Origin: Alcanivorax sp.
GTDB taxonomy: Bacteria; Pseudomonadota; Gammaproteobacteria; Pseudomonadales; Alcanivoracaceae
Direction: 5' to 3'
Assembly: GCA_022565695.1 (NCBI GenBank)
Contig: JAIUME010000003.1
Location: 1 to 64,000 of the forward strand
DNA: 64,000 bases
Below are positions 1-9,067 of the stretch, piece after piece; the first letter of the stretch is position 1; every line of letters begins with the position of its first letter. The notes below the pieces were generated by a model. It was not told where the DNA came from and made no database searches. It saw nothing but the letters and a program-made list of their open reading frames with translations. A program made the translations under genes and the position numbers.

Positions 1-32
1 CTGTTCTCAAATTTCTCAACAGTCATACGGCT

Positions 33-87
33 GGGGGTCAGTGATCACATTTCTCATCCGTCATTATAAATGTGATACCTGACCCCC
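33..87. repeat. Degenerate REP palindrome pair downstream of metE
   Basis: A REP-like sequence on the + strand (33-56) faces an inverted copy (68-87). Both carry the GGGGTCAG...TCACATTT core found at 3.4-4.6 kb and 9.1 kb, with a few substitutions. The pair can fold into an imperfect hairpin just past the metE stop codon, so it may also act as a transcription end or mRNA stabiliser. That role is inferred. Confidence 0.6.
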
Positions 88-112
88 GATTTCGACTTTC
101 GATTTTTCGACC

Positions 113-2413
113 TCAGGCGGCGTTGCGCAGTTGCCGCGCCGCTTCCACCATGGCCAGCAGGGCTTCCTCCGTTTCCGGCCAGCCGCGTGTCTTCAGCCCG
201 CAATCGGGATTGACCCAGAGCCGTTCTGCCGGCAATTGCCGTGCTGCCTTTTGCATCAGGTTTACCATCCAGTCCACCTCGGGAATGTTCGGCGAGTGAA
301 TGTCGTACACGCCCGGGCCGATATCGTTGGGGTAGTGGAATTTCTCGAAGGCTTCCAGCAGCTCCATGTTCGAGCGGGATGTCTCGATGGTGATCACGTC
401 CGCGTCCAGTGCCGCGATGGCTTCGATGATGTCGTTGAACTCCGAATAGCACATGTGGGTATGGATCTGGGTGCTGTCGGCCACGCCGGTGGTGCTCAGG
501 CGGAAGCAGGCCACGGCCCAGTCCAGATAGGCGGCCCAGTCTGCGCGGCGCAGGGGCAGGCCTTCGCGGAACGCGGGTTCGTCGATCTGGATCACATGAA
601 TGCCGGCGGCTTCCAGATCATTCACTTCATCGCGCAGGGCCAGGGCCAGTTGTTCGCAGGTGCGCTGGCGCGGCTGGTCATCGCGCACGAAAGACCACTG
701 CAGGATGGTGACCGGGCCGGTGAGCATGCCTTTGACCGGCTTGTCGGTGAGTGATTGCGCGAAGGCGGTCCAGTCCACGGTCATGGGCGCCGGGCGTGAC
801 ACGTCACCGAAGATAACCGGCGGCTTCACACAACGGGAGCCGTAGCTCTGCACCCAGCCGTTGCGGGTGAAGGCAAAGCCGTCCAGCAGTTCGCCGAAGT
901 ATTCCACCATGTCGTTGCGTTCCGGTTCGCCGTGTACCAGCACGTCGAGCCCGGCCTGTTCCTGGAAGCGGATACAGCGGGTGATTTCCGCACGAATGGC
1001 ATCGGTGTAGCCCTTGTCGTCCAGGGTGCCTTTTTTCCAGTCCCGGCGCAGTGCGCGGATTTCCCGTGTCTGCGGGAAGGAGCCGATGGTGGTGGTGGGG
1101 TAGGCGGGCAGCTTCAGCGCCGCCTGTTGCAGGGCGATGCGCTCAGCAAAGGCTGTGCGCTGCTGGCTGATCTCACCGATACGACGGAAGCGTTCCTGCA
1201 CGGCGGCGTTGTGGATGCGCGGTGAGGCACGCCGTGCGGCCAGCGCTTCGCGCTGGGCGTGCAGCGCCTCGGCGCAGACATCCGGGTCGACCAGTGCCTG
1301 ACCCAGCAGGGCCAGTTCATCGAGTTTCTGGTGGGCAAAGCTGAGCCAGCTTTTCAGTTCGTCATCCAGCTTGTTCTCGTGGGCAAGGTCCACCGGTACA
1401 TGCAGCAAGGAGCAGGAGGGCGCCAGCCAGAGGCGCTCGCCCAGTGCCTCGGCGGCAGGTTTGACCAGCGCCAGCGCGGCATCCAGATCAGTGCGCCAGA
1501 TATTGCGGCCATTGATGATACCGGCCGACAGGATCTGATCGTCGCGCAGACGCGGTAATACTGCAGCCAGTTGCTTGGGCGCCCGCACCAGATCCAGATG
1601 CAGGCCGGCCACCGGCAGCGCCAGGGCGGTGAACAGGTTGTCCTCCAGGCCGCCGAAGTAGGTGGCCAGCAGCACCTTCACCGGGCTGGCGGCAAGCTGC
1701 TCGTAGACCCGCACGAAGGCGCGCTGCCAGGCATCCGGCAGGTCCAGCGTCAGGATGGGTTCGTCGATCTGCACCCACGTCACGCCCTGTCCGGCAAAGC
1801 GTTGCAGTACCTGGCGGTAGACCGGAATCAGGCGGGCCAGCAGGTCCAGTTTGGCGGCATCAGCCGCGCCGTCATAGGCGTCGCCTTTGCCCAGATACAG
1901 CCAGGTCAGCGGGCCGGGAATCACAGGGCGTGCCTGATGGCCCTGCTGCTGGGCCTCCGTGACCTGCTGGAACAGCTCCTCGCGGGCGATGCGGAAGGTC
2001 TGCTCAGGGTGCAGCTCCGGGACGATGTAGTGGTAGTTGGTATCAAACCATTTGGTCATCTCGCAGGCGGCAGCCGGTTCGCCACTGGGCGCGCGGCCCC
2101 GGGCCATGCGGAACAGGGTATCCAGGCTGACCGGCTGATCCTCGGCCTGGGCAAAGCGGGGCGGCACAGCGCCCAGCAGGGTGGTCCATTCCAGAATCTG
2201 GTCATACCAGGCGAAGTCGCCCACTGGCACGCTGTCCAGCCCGGCGGCTGCCTGGACGGCCCAGTGGCGGGCGCGCAGTTCGCGGCCCACATGGGCCAGT
2301 TCGGAGGCTTGCAGGGTGCCAGCCCAGTAGGCTTCTTGGGCTTTCTTGAGTTCGCGGTGGGCGCCGATACGGGGGAAACCCGGATTGTGCAGGGTTGGGC
2401 GATGGCTGCTCAT
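113..2413 (-). CDS. metE: Cobalamin-independent methionine synthase MetE
   Basis: This enzyme transfers the methyl group of 5-methyltetrahydropteroyl-polyglutamate to homocysteine in the last step of methionine synthesis in the cytosol. The 766-residue product has the family length. It starts [17 protein letters not shown], matching the usual N-terminal GFPRIG region, so the ATG at 2413 is preferred over an upstream start at 2467. The C-terminal catalytic barrel shows the zinc-ligand motif HTHMCYSEF and the second Cys in NPDCGLKTR. The IQIDEPA motif of the family is also present. It is transcribed away from metR across a 99-bp gap containing two MetR-like palindromes, so homocysteine-responsive activation by MetR is likely. 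A degenerate REP pair follows the stop codon. Confidence 0.97.
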   Translation of the reverse strand: MSSHRPTLHNPGFPRIGAHRELKKAQEAYWAGTLQASELAHVGRELRARHWAVQAAAGLDSVPVGDFAWYDQILEWTTLLGAVPPRFAQAEDQPVSLDTLFRMARGRAPSGEPAAACEMTKWFDTNYHYIVPELHPEQTFRIAREELFQQVTEAQQQGHQARPVIPGPLTWLYLGKGDAYDGAADAAKLDLLARLIPVYRQVLQRFAGQGVTWVQIDEPILTLDLPDAWQRAFVRVYEQLAASPVKVLLATYFGGLEDNLFTALALPVAGLHLDLVRAPKQLAAVLPRLRDDQILSAGIINGRNIWRTDLDAALALVKPAAEALGERLWLAPSCSLLHVPVDLAHENKLDDELKSWLSFAHQKLDELALLGQALVDPDVCAEALHAQREALAARRASPRIHNAAVQERFRRIGEISQQRTAFAERIALQQAALKLPAYPTTTIGSFPQTREIRALRRDWKKGTLDDKGYTDAIRAEITRCIRFQEQAGLDVLVHGEPERNDMVEYFGELLDGFAFTRNGWVQSYGSRCVKPPVIFGDVSRPAPMTVDWTAFAQSLTDKPVKGMLTGPVTILQWSFVRDDQPRQRTCEQLALALRDEVNDLEAAGIHVIQIDEPAFREGLPLRRADWAAYLDWAVACFRLSTTGVADSTQIHTHMCYSEFNDIIEAIAALDADVITIETSRSNMELLEAFEKFHYPNDIGPGVYDIHSPNIPEVDWMVNLMQKAARQLPAERLWVNPDCGLKTRGWPETEEALLAMVEAARQLRNAA

Positions 2414-2469
2414 GTGCGGTCTTTTCCATGGTTGATAACGATGGCGGCTATTGTGGTGCAGTAGCATCT

Positions 2470-2513
2470 TGAGTAAAAATCAATGTACGCATCCCATGTA
2501 TGAGATTTGCTCA
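2470..2513. promoter_or_regulatory. Two MetR-type operators between metE and metR
   Basis: Two 13-bp palindromes, TGAGTAAAAATCA (2470-2482) and TGAGATTTGCTCA (2501-2513), resemble the MetR consensus TGAA-N5-TTCA. Their centres are 31 bp apart, about three helical turns, and the second overlaps the metR start codon. This layout suits activation of metE together with autorepression of metR. The assignment rests on the consensus and the gene context. Confidence 0.6.
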
Positions 2514-3430
2514 TGATAGATGTTCGCCATCTGGAGACCCTGAGCGCCATCCGCGAGGGCGGCAGCCTGGTGGAGGCCGCCGAGCGCCTGCATGTCACCC
2601 AGTCTGCGCTGTCCCACCAGCTGCGCGATCTGGAGGACCGGCTGGGCCTGCAACTGTTGAACCGGCGGACCCGCCCGGTGCGCTTCACCACCGCCGGGCT
2701 GCGCATCCTGGCCTTGGCCGATGAGGTGCTGCCACGCCTGCGCGGCACCGAGCGCGAGCTGAAGCGGCTGGCGGCAGGCCAGACCGGCCGCCTGCACCTG
2801 GCTATCGAATGCCATTCCTGCTTTCAGTGGCTGATGCCGACCCTGGATGTATTCCGCAGCCAGTGGCCCGAGGTGGAACTGGACCTGTCGGCGGGGTTTT
2901 CCTTCGCGCCGCTGCCCGCATTGGTGCGCGGCAATCTGGATCTGGTGATTACCTCTGACCCGATCGACATGGAGGCCGTCAGCTACATCCCCCTGTTCCG
3001 GTACGAGCTGGTGCTGGCCGTGGCGCGCGATGCCTCACTGGCAGCGGCGCGCTTCGTACGCCCCGACCAACTGGCGGACCAGACACTGATTACCTACCCG
3101 GTGGAACGCGACCGCCTGGATGTCTTCACCGCCTTTCTCGACCCGGCCGGCGTTGAACCCGCAGCACTGCGCACAGCAGAACTGACACCGATGATGGCGC
3201 AGCTGGTCGCAAGCGGTCGGGGCGTGGCGGCGTTGCCGAACTGGGCGCTGACGGAATACCTGTCCCAGAAATTGCTGGCCACCTGCCGCCTGGGCGAGGA
3301 GGGCGTGTGGCGCACGCTCTATGCGGCGGTGCGTGTGGAAGAAGAGCAGGCGGCCTACATCCAGGATTTTCTCGCCATGGCGCGGGAGTTGTGTTTCCGC
3401 GATCTCAGCGGTATCCGTATGCCCCGTTAG
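2513..3430 (+). CDS. metR: LysR-type activator of methionine synthesis MetR
   Basis: This is a LysR-family transcription factor of 305 residues. The N-terminal winged helix-turn-helix begins MIDVRHLETLSAIREGG and continues through QSALSHQLRDLE. The effector domain contains the MetR-specific stretch AIECHSCFQWLMPTL, close to that of the E. coli protein, which uses homocysteine as co-inducer. The ATG at 2513 matches the family N-terminus; a TTG at 2507 would add two residues. The gene is divergent from metE. Its stop codon runs directly into a group of tandem REP fragments. Confidence 0.95.
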   Translation: MIDVRHLETLSAIREGGSLVEAAERLHVTQSALSHQLRDLEDRLGLQLLNRRTRPVRFTTAGLRILALADEVLPRLRGTERELKRLAAGQTGRLHLAIECHSCFQWLMPTLDVFRSQWPEVELDLSAGFSFAPLPALVRGNLDLVITSDPIDMEAVSYIPLFRYELVLAVARDASLAAARFVRPDQLADQTLITYPVERDRLDVFTAFLDPAGVEPAALRTAELTPMMAQLVASGRGVAALPNWALTEYLSQKLLATCRLGEEGVWRTLYAAVRVEEEQAAYIQDFLAMARELCFRDLSGIRMPR

Positions 3431-3490
3431 TGGGGGTCACGTTAGTGGGGGTCAGGTCTCACGTTAGTGGGGTCAGGTCTCCCATTTCTC
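3426..3490. repeat. Tandem partial REP repeats after metR
   Basis: The unit GTTAGTGGGGGTCA recurs at about 3426, 3441 and 3463, growing into GGGGTCAGGTCTC and, in the last copy, CATTTCTCA. This is a partly duplicated REP array that begins inside the metR stop codon and ends in the remnant RAYT tail. Confidence 0.7.
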
Positions 3491-3632
3491 ACGAAACGCC
3501 TTCACGGCTCGACTGACAGAGCTGCGGCTTACGCCGACGTACTGCCCAATGGTCGCTAGCGTATAGTGACCATCAAGCCAAGCCTGTGCCATGGCGTCCT
3601 GCCGGTCGTCATGGTGCGTTTCGTAGGAGCGG
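3473..3632 (-). pseudogene. RAYT transposase C-terminal remnant
   Basis: The minus strand encodes about 48 residues (HHDDRQDAMAQAWLDGHYTL and onward) that differ from the intact transposase tail at only a handful of positions, including VSRSSVSRAV for VSRSTVSRAV. Its TGA stop also falls inside a REP copy. Nothing of the catalytic domain is present. It is either the leftover of a second RAYT copy or a 168-bp tandem duplication of the 3-prime end plus REP of the neighbouring gene. Confidence 0.75.
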
Positions 3633-3635
3633 CTG

Positions 3636-3659
3636 GGGGGTCAGGTCTCACATTTCTCA
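3636..3659 (+). repeat. REP element overlapping the RAYT stop codon
   Basis: This is a full copy of the REP (GGGGTCAGGTCTCACATTT followed by CTCA). The RAYT stop codon TGA (complement of 3641-3643) lies within it. It is inverted relative to the copy at 4617-4641, so the transposase gene is bracketed by facing REPs. Confidence 0.8.
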
Positions 3660-4492
3660 CGAAATGCCCTTACGGCTCGACTGACAGTGCTGCGGCTTAC
3701 GCCAAAGTATTCGCCGATGGTCGCCAGCGTATAGTGACCGTCAAGCCAGGCCCGTGCCATGGCGTCCTTCCGGTCGTCATGGTGCGTCTGGTAGCAGCGT
3801 AATGTTTTGATGGGTTCGAGCTGTTGTGCACGAGGAATCTCTGTCAGAAGACGTTCAGAGTCGAGAGCGTCATGCATGCTTTCTACGAAGGCGTCTGAGC
3901 CAAGGTAGATCTGGTTCTTGAGTTGCGTCCAGGGCGCAGGCTGATTTCTGCCGTCGCCCACGAACTGTTGGTAGCGCCGGACGGCTTCGCCGAACCGGCT
4001 GCCGAAACACGCTAAAATCCAGTCCCTGGTCAGGCAGGGGTGCGGCGGCGCCAGACCGGCGGTTGCTCGGTAGCTGCTCCACCGCCATCCGCCGGGTTCA
4101 CGCACCATTCCCGCCCGTACCGGATTGAGCACAATATATCGTGCCAGTTCCAGCAGGTAGCTTTCCTTCTCCACGAGAATGGCTTTGTAGCGCCCTTGAA
4201 ACAAGTGTCCGACACGCTGATGTCGACGGTTGAAATACTGGGAATATATGCCATTGAGCTGGCGCATGCCGGATGACAGGGTGGCTGAACCGGTTTCAAC
4301 AAGCAGGTGGTAGTGGTTGTCCATAAGGCACCATGCGTGACAGTGCCAGTGATACTGCTCACAGACATCGTTAAGTGTACTCAGAAAGCGGTGTCTATCT
4401 GTGGTGTCGGCGTATATGTCAGCCTGCGCATTGCCGCGCGCGGTGACATGATAGAGCGCCCCGGCGAACTCAATGCGAAGTGGTCTGGCCAT
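3641..4492 (-). CDS. REP-associated tyrosine transposase (RAYT)
   Basis: This is a single-copy-type Y1 transposase related to IS200/IS605 TnpA, thought to cut and paste single-stranded REP sequences. In the 283 residues I see the HUH-type metal motif DNHYHLLVE (His60 and His62) and the catalytic tyrosine in RYIVLNPVRAGMV (Tyr119). A C-terminal helix-turn-helix follows (LATIGEYFGVSRSTVSRAV). The start MARPLRIEFAGALYHVTARG is typical of the family. The gene is framed by inverted REPs at 3636 and 4617, and the same REP occurs elsewhere in the window, which makes it the likely cognate substrate. A duplicated fragment of its 3-prime end lies immediately downstream. Cognate recognition is inferred. 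Confidence 0.93.
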   Translation of the reverse strand: MARPLRIEFAGALYHVTARGNAQADIYADTTDRHRFLSTLNDVCEQYHWHCHAWCLMDNHYHLLVETGSATLSSGMRQLNGIYSQYFNRRHQRVGHLFQGRYKAILVEKESYLLELARYIVLNPVRAGMVREPGGWRWSSYRATAGLAPPHPCLTRDWILACFGSRFGEAVRRYQQFVGDGRNQPAPWTQLKNQIYLGSDAFVESMHDALDSERLLTEIPRAQQLEPIKTLRCYQTHHDDRKDAMARAWLDGHYTLATIGEYFGVSRSTVSRAVRAFREKCET

Positions 4493-4855
4493 CTGTCTCG
4501 CGATCCTTTCTGATCAACCGGTTGGCAGTGTGCCATGAGTGCAGCAAAGTGTTTGTCAGCCAGAGACAAAAAGATGGGTAAGCGGAAGCTTACTTTTTAC
4601 CTGTCTGTCTGCCTGTAATGTGAAATGTGAGACCTGACCCCTTTGGTTCTTTGGTTTGCGTTCGCCCGAAGCGGCGATGCGGTTGTTTTCCTCTCCCGTG
4701 TTGTCTGACGTCTCCGCATTTCCTGCTGACATGTCCCCTGTCTGAGGGACATGCCAGCCGGGCAAATATTGCGCACAATCTCGGGTGGCCTCTCATGAAT
4801 CGGGACATCGACTCAAGAGGGACATGATGCAGGGTTGAGATTGGGGCGTTTTTTG
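4493..4855. other. Intergenic leader with REP and GGGACAT repeats
   Basis: This 363-bp stretch separates the divergent RAYT and OmpA-like genes. It holds the inverted REP at 4617-4641. Four copies of a 7-mer follow: ATGTCCC (4731) facing GGGACAT (4746), then GGGACAT at 4802 and 4819, 17 bp apart. No convincing gene was seen in it. Confidence 0.6.
4617..4641 (-). repeat. REP element upstream of RAYT
   Basis: This is the inverse complement of the REP at 3636-3659 (it reads TGTGAGACCTGACCCC on the + strand). It closes an element of about 1 kb: REP, RAYT, inverted REP. Confidence 0.8.
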
Positions 4856-5914
4856 ATGTTTCGTTTTTTGCTTGTCGGGTTGTTGCTGGTGGCGACGCTG
4901 CCAGCGCTGGCCGGGCAAGGGTTTTACCTTGGCGGTGCCCTGGGCTGGGCGATGACGGATGTCGACAGTGCTACGGTGCAGGCGCGCATGGCCGCAGCCG
5001 GTATTCCAGGCGATGTGCGTGTTGATGATGAAAACCGCCCGGGTGGCAAGGTGTTCGCCGGGTACGGTTGGCGCTATCTGGCGCTGGAGGGCGGCTACGT
5101 CCATCTGGATACCCCGGAGAGTGATTTCCAGAATGTCGGCGCGATCAGCGTTGACGATCTCGGCGATGTGGCGCCGGCCTCTGGCAATGGCGCGGAATTG
5201 GCGCTGATGGCGCGCTATCCCGTTACGGATCGCGTTGCGGTCTTGCTGCGTGGTGGTCTGTTCCACTGGGAATACAGCCTGCGCGCGGATACCCGAAAGC
5301 GCTTTACCGGCACGGACCCGACCTGGGGCGCTGGGCTGGAATGGGCCAGCGCAGGCCCCTGGCGGGCACGGCTGGGCTGGGACCGCTATCAGGTCGGGCC
5401 GGACGATACCGATCTGGTCAGCGTGGCGCTGGTGCGCCAGTTTGGCCGGGCGCCTGTCGCCGTAGCGCAACATGAGCAGGCGCCTGTCCTGGAAAAAACA
5501 CCGGCACAGGAAACAACAACTCAAGTGCCCGCCGCCGCGCTGCAACCTGACACCACCCCGGAAACTGACACGGGGCCCTTCACCCTGGGCCTGCTCACCT
5601 TCCGCTTCGGCGAACGGGAGCCGGAGACCGCTGCGTTGTCGGAGGTTGCCGCCTACCTGCAACGCCATCCCGATGTGCCGGTGACGGTGCGCGGTCATAC
5701 CGACAGTCAGGGGCCTCAGGCCTACAACGAACAACTCGCCCTGGCCCGTGCCCGGGCGGTGGCGGATCTGCTGGTGGAGCAGGGCGTCGCGGCAGAGCGC
5801 CTGGAAGTGACCGGCGCGGGCAGCCAGGAGCCGCTGGCGGACAACGACACACCTGAAGGCCGGGCCATGAACCGCCGGGTGGAAATCACCTTGAAAAAAG
5901 GGGGCGCAGAATGA
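4856..5914 (+). CDS. OmpA-like outer-membrane protein
   Basis: The product (352 residues) has a signal peptide (MFRFLLVGLLLVATLPALAG). An N-terminal beta-barrel-like domain follows to about residue 200, with alternating aromatic strands such as GQGFYLGGALGW. A Pro/Thr-rich linker leads to a C-terminal OmpA/MotB-type peptidoglycan-binding domain (VTVRGHTDSQGPQAYNEQLA, MNRRVEI). The ATG at 4856 gives a clean signal peptide; a TTG at 4835 would add seven residues. The stop overlaps the next gene by ATGA, suggesting translational coupling to the DUF1566 lipoprotein. It probably anchors the outer membrane to the cell wall; the ligand of the barrel is unknown. Confidence 0.88.
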   Translation: MFRFLLVGLLLVATLPALAGQGFYLGGALGWAMTDVDSATVQARMAAAGIPGDVRVDDENRPGGKVFAGYGWRYLALEGGYVHLDTPESDFQNVGAISVDDLGDVAPASGNGAELALMARYPVTDRVAVLLRGGLFHWEYSLRADTRKRFTGTDPTWGAGLEWASAGPWRARLGWDRYQVGPDDTDLVSVALVRQFGRAPVAVAQHEQAPVLEKTPAQETTTQVPAAALQPDTTPETDTGPFTLGLLTFRFGEREPETAALSEVAAYLQRHPDVPVTVRGHTDSQGPQAYNEQLALARARAVADLLVEQGVAAERLEVTGAGSQEPLADNDTPEGRAMNRRVEITLKKGGAE

Positions 5915-7548
5915 AGAGAGGCATCGTCTGGACGCTGCTGGTTTTGGGGCTGGCGGGCTGCGGCGCCGAATCGAAGGTCGGTATTTCCAGGCTGCTCGCG
6001 CCGGACAATGTGCAGGTGCAAGCGAGCCAGGGTCAGGTAGAAGTCCGTTGGGATGCGGTGGCGAATGCCACAGGCTATAACCTCTACTACGCCACCGAAA
6101 GTATTGGTGATATCGATAATTTCGGCAGCATCGCCAGTGGTGAGCTTGTGCTGGATGTGACCAGCCCGCATACGGTCACCGGGCTTGAAAATGGCACCAC
6201 TTATTATTTCCAGGTTACTGCGCTGAACGATCAGGCGGAGAGCGCTGGCAGTGATGAGGTAACGGCGGTACCGATACCGCCGCCCTCCGTACCGCTCGGT
6301 GGCCTGAATGATACCGGCATTGACTGGTGCGCGACGGAAGCCGAGGCGCTTCTCCCCTGTGACGATGATGACGTGGAAGACTTCCCGGTCCAGGACGGGA
6401 TGCTGGGCCGGGATGCGCAGGCACGGGATGATCCGGCCTTTGTGAAAGTCGGCAGCGGTGCAGCGGGCTTTGATTATACCCGCGTGTGCAACAGCGGCGA
6501 GCTGGCCGGGCAAGGTGATTGTCCGGAGAACCCGGTACTGGGCCACGGCCCCGATGAGTGGGCCTGCACCCGAGATAACGTGACGGGGCTGATCTGGGAG
6601 GTCAAGGTGGATGACGCCGCGCACCTGCGTCACAGGGCGCACAGCTACTCCTGGTACAACCCCGACCCGGACACCAACGGCGGGGGCGCCGGGGTGCAGA
6701 ACGGGGGCAGCTGCACCGGTAGCGCCTGTGACACCCTGGCTTATGCGGCGGCGGTCAATGCGCTGAACGACGGTGAAGGCCTGTGTGGCATCAACGACTG
6801 GCGCCTGCCCGACCGGAGGGAACTGCATTCCATTGTTCATTACGGGAGCACCTCTGGAGTATGGCTGGATACCACCCACTTTCCGAATACTGCCTCCAGC
6901 GCTTACTGGTCGTCGACGCCTTCCTCACCCCGTGCCGATCTGGCATGGGCCATCGTCGCGTCTACAGCAGCAGTGAATCTTTACAGCAAGGACGTCCATA
7001 GCAGTGCTGTGCGCCTGGTGGGGGGCATTGAGCCGATGGCAGGCGGTGAAACCGTGTGTGGCACAACGGAAAATGAACACATCACGGCCAGCACACCGAC
7101 GCAAGATTTTGTCCAGCATGACGATGGTACGGTGACCCATATCCCCACCGGACTCATGTGGAAACGGTGTCGCGAGGGAGAGACCTGGGATGCAGCGGCC
7201 AGCAGCTGTGTGGGCGACGCAACCGGCTTTGGCTGGCAGCAGGCTCTGCAACGGGCCCAGGCCGTCAATGCGCAAAATGGCGGCGAGGGGTTTGCCGGTC
7301 ACAATGACTGGCGGATGCCGAATCTCAAAGAACTGGCGTCCATTCTGGAACAGCGCTGTGCGGCGCCTGCCACGAATGTGGCGATTTTTCCGGAGGATCT
7401 CGGTCGGGCGACCTGGTCGTCGTCGCCCACTTTTTCTTCGTCCAGGCTCGGTTGGTGGCGTGCCAACTTCAGCAATAGCAACGTCAGCATAAGCTCCACG
7501 GACGAGGAGCCTCTCCTCAGGCTGCGCCTGGTACGTGTTGCGGAGTGA
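5911..7548 (+). CDS. FN3/DUF1566 surface lipoprotein
   Basis: This is a 545-residue exported lipoprotein with lipobox LAGC near residue 17. A fibronectin type III domain spans about residues 30-120 (VRWDAVANATGYNLYYA, TTYYFQVTALN). Two DUF1566 (Lcl C-terminal) domains follow. The first is around 220-380 (GLIWEV, GINDWRLPDRRELHSI, AYWSSTP) and the second around 395-545 (GLMWKRC, GHNDWRMPNLKELASIL, TWSSSP). DUF1566 proteins are usually secreted, and adhesion roles have been proposed. The gene overlaps the OmpA-like gene by four bases, so the two may form one envelope unit. Precise function is unknown. Confidence 0.85.
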   Translation: MKRGIVWTLLVLGLAGCGAESKVGISRLLAPDNVQVQASQGQVEVRWDAVANATGYNLYYATESIGDIDNFGSIASGELVLDVTSPHTVTGLENGTTYYFQVTALNDQAESAGSDEVTAVPIPPPSVPLGGLNDTGIDWCATEAEALLPCDDDDVEDFPVQDGMLGRDAQARDDPAFVKVGSGAAGFDYTRVCNSGELAGQGDCPENPVLGHGPDEWACTRDNVTGLIWEVKVDDAAHLRHRAHSYSWYNPDPDTNGGGAGVQNGGSCTGSACDTLAYAAAVNALNDGEGLCGINDWRLPDRRELHSIVHYGSTSGVWLDTTHFPNTASSAYWSSTPSSPRADLAWAIVASTAAVNLYSKDVHSSAVRLVGGIEPMAGGETVCGTTENEHITASTPTQDFVQHDDGTVTHIPTGLMWKRCREGETWDAAASSCVGDATGFGWQQALQRAQAVNAQNGGEGFAGHNDWRMPNLKELASILEQRCAAPATNVAIFPEDLGRATWSSSPTFSSSRLGWWRANFSNSNVSISSTDEEPLLRLRLVRVAE

Positions 7549-7671
7549 TCTGCCCGCCCCGGGCGTCTTGATGAACTGCGGTCCCAGACACAATTAAATC
7601 GCCATGCATCTGTTAATCTTGCCACAGTGTGCCATCCAAGGGGATGACTGAACATGGGGCGAGAAACAACG

Positions 7672-9066
7672 ATGAGAACCATACTACGCAGTGGCTCAAT
7701 GATCATGGTGGCGTCAGCAATGCTGGCGCTGGGTGCCTGCCAGCAGCTGCCGACTGGTGGTGCGGCGGATGGGGCAGTGGATCGTCTGACGCCGGGGGAA
7801 ACACGCCGCGGCGAACTGACGTCCCGCAGCAGCTATAACGTCAATGATGGCAGCCGCTTCCAGCGGTATGCGGTGCCACTTGAGGCGGGCCAGGTGGTGC
7901 GCTTTGATCTGACCGGTGCATTGAACGGCAGCCTGTCCCTGCACGCGCCGGATGGCGAATTTCTGGCGGCCAGCCACGCCGGCCACGGCGGGCAGGACGG
8001 GGTATCCCTAAGCCAGCGCGCAGACGAGGGTGGTGTCTATGTGTTGTCCGTAAGCGGCCAGGATCATCGCAGCTATGGCCCTTTCCGGCTCAGCAGTCGT
8101 CTGGTGACGGTGGGGGAAGGCGGGCCATTGCAGGTCGGTGACGAACTGGCGGGCTGGCTTGATGGGGCAGTGGATACCTATGTCCTGGAGATAGCGGAAC
8201 AGGGTCTGTATCAGATCACCATGCGCTCCGATGATCTGGATGCCTACCTGACCCTGCGCGGCACAACCGCTGAAGGGGAGCAGCTGCATCTGGAAGATGA
8301 TGACAGCGCCGGTGGCCTGGACGCGCTGCTGACCGCCTATTTGCCCCCGGGCCGTTACGAGGTTGATGCCGGCTGGACGCAGCAGCAGAGCCGCGGTCTT
8401 TACATGCTGGCGATGACCTCGCTGCCAGTACCGGCGGGTGTCACGCTGCAACAGGGTGGCGCCCTGGTGCCCGGGCAGACCGTGGAGGGCTGGATGGCGG
8501 GTGCGCCAATCCCTTACACGCTGGTGGTCAATGAGACTGCCCGGGTGCGTATCGACATGACATCCACGGCGCTGGATCCGTATCTGGAGCTGATGGGCGA
8601 CACAGTAATGCGAGCGGACGACGATGGCGGGGAGGGCTTCGATGCCCGAATCGAGACGTTGTTGCCAGCGGGGACCTATCAGGTGCTGGCCAGCGATGTC
8701 AGCGGTGAACAGGGCCTGTTTGCGCTCACCGCGACCGTCACGCCGTTTGATCTGGCCGCCGCGCTCAATGGCTTGCCACTGCTCCGTCCCGGTGCCGATG
8801 GTCAGCATGCGCTGTCCGGGGCAGCGGATCACTACCGGCTGGTGATCCCCGAACAGGGCCGCTACACAGTGGAAATGCACTCCCGGCAACTGGATGCGTT
8901 TCTGGAGCTATATGGCGACACAGGCGCCTGGCAAGACGATGATGGCGGCACCAATACCGATGCCTTGCTCAACCTGGTGCTCCCGGCAGGCGAGTACCTG
9001 CTGGTCGCCCGGGCCTTCGACCACTCCGAAGAGGGCGACTACCAGCTGCTTGTACGGCGGCAATGA
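7672..9066 (+). CDS. Lipoprotein with repeated PPC-type domains
   Basis: The product (464 residues from the ATG at 7672; an ATG at 7654 is possible) has a lipoprotein signal ending MLALGAC. Its body is built from at least three related beta-rich modules. Each contains a pattern like DAYLTLRG, DPYLELMGD or DAFLELYGD, then an acidic DDDGG-type turn and LLPAGTY/LVLPAGEY. These resemble bacterial pre-peptidase C-terminal (PPC) domains, which usually accompany secreted proteases, but no protease domain is present. The acidic turns could bind calcium (inference). It lies between two groups of REP sequences, 100 bp after the DUF1566 gene. Confidence 0.75.
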   Translation: MRTILRSGSMIMVASAMLALGACQQLPTGGAADGAVDRLTPGETRRGELTSRSSYNVNDGSRFQRYAVPLEAGQVVRFDLTGALNGSLSLHAPDGEFLAASHAGHGGQDGVSLSQRADEGGVYVLSVSGQDHRSYGPFRLSSRLVTVGEGGPLQVGDELAGWLDGAVDTYVLEIAEQGLYQITMRSDDLDAYLTLRGTTAEGEQLHLEDDDSAGGLDALLTAYLPPGRYEVDAGWTQQQSRGLYMLAMTSLPVPAGVTLQQGGALVPGQTVEGWMAGAPIPYTLVVNETARVRIDMTSTALDPYLELMGDTVMRADDDGGEGFDARIETLLPAGTYQVLASDVSGEQGLFALTATVTPFDLAAALNGLPLLRPGADGQHALSGAADHYRLVIPEQGRYTVEMHSRQLDAFLELYGDTGAWQDDDGGTNTDALLNLVLPAGEYLLVARAFDHSEEGDYQLLVRRQ

Positions 9067-9067
9067 A

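Noticed and set aside
1571-2464. 297-codon frame on the + strand opposite metE
   Set aside because: Antisense shadow in GC-rich DNA; metE is unambiguous.
5722-6879. 385-codon minus-strand frame across the OmpA-like and DUF1566 genes
   Set aside because: It crosses two well-supported genes and has no recognisable domain or ribosome binding site.
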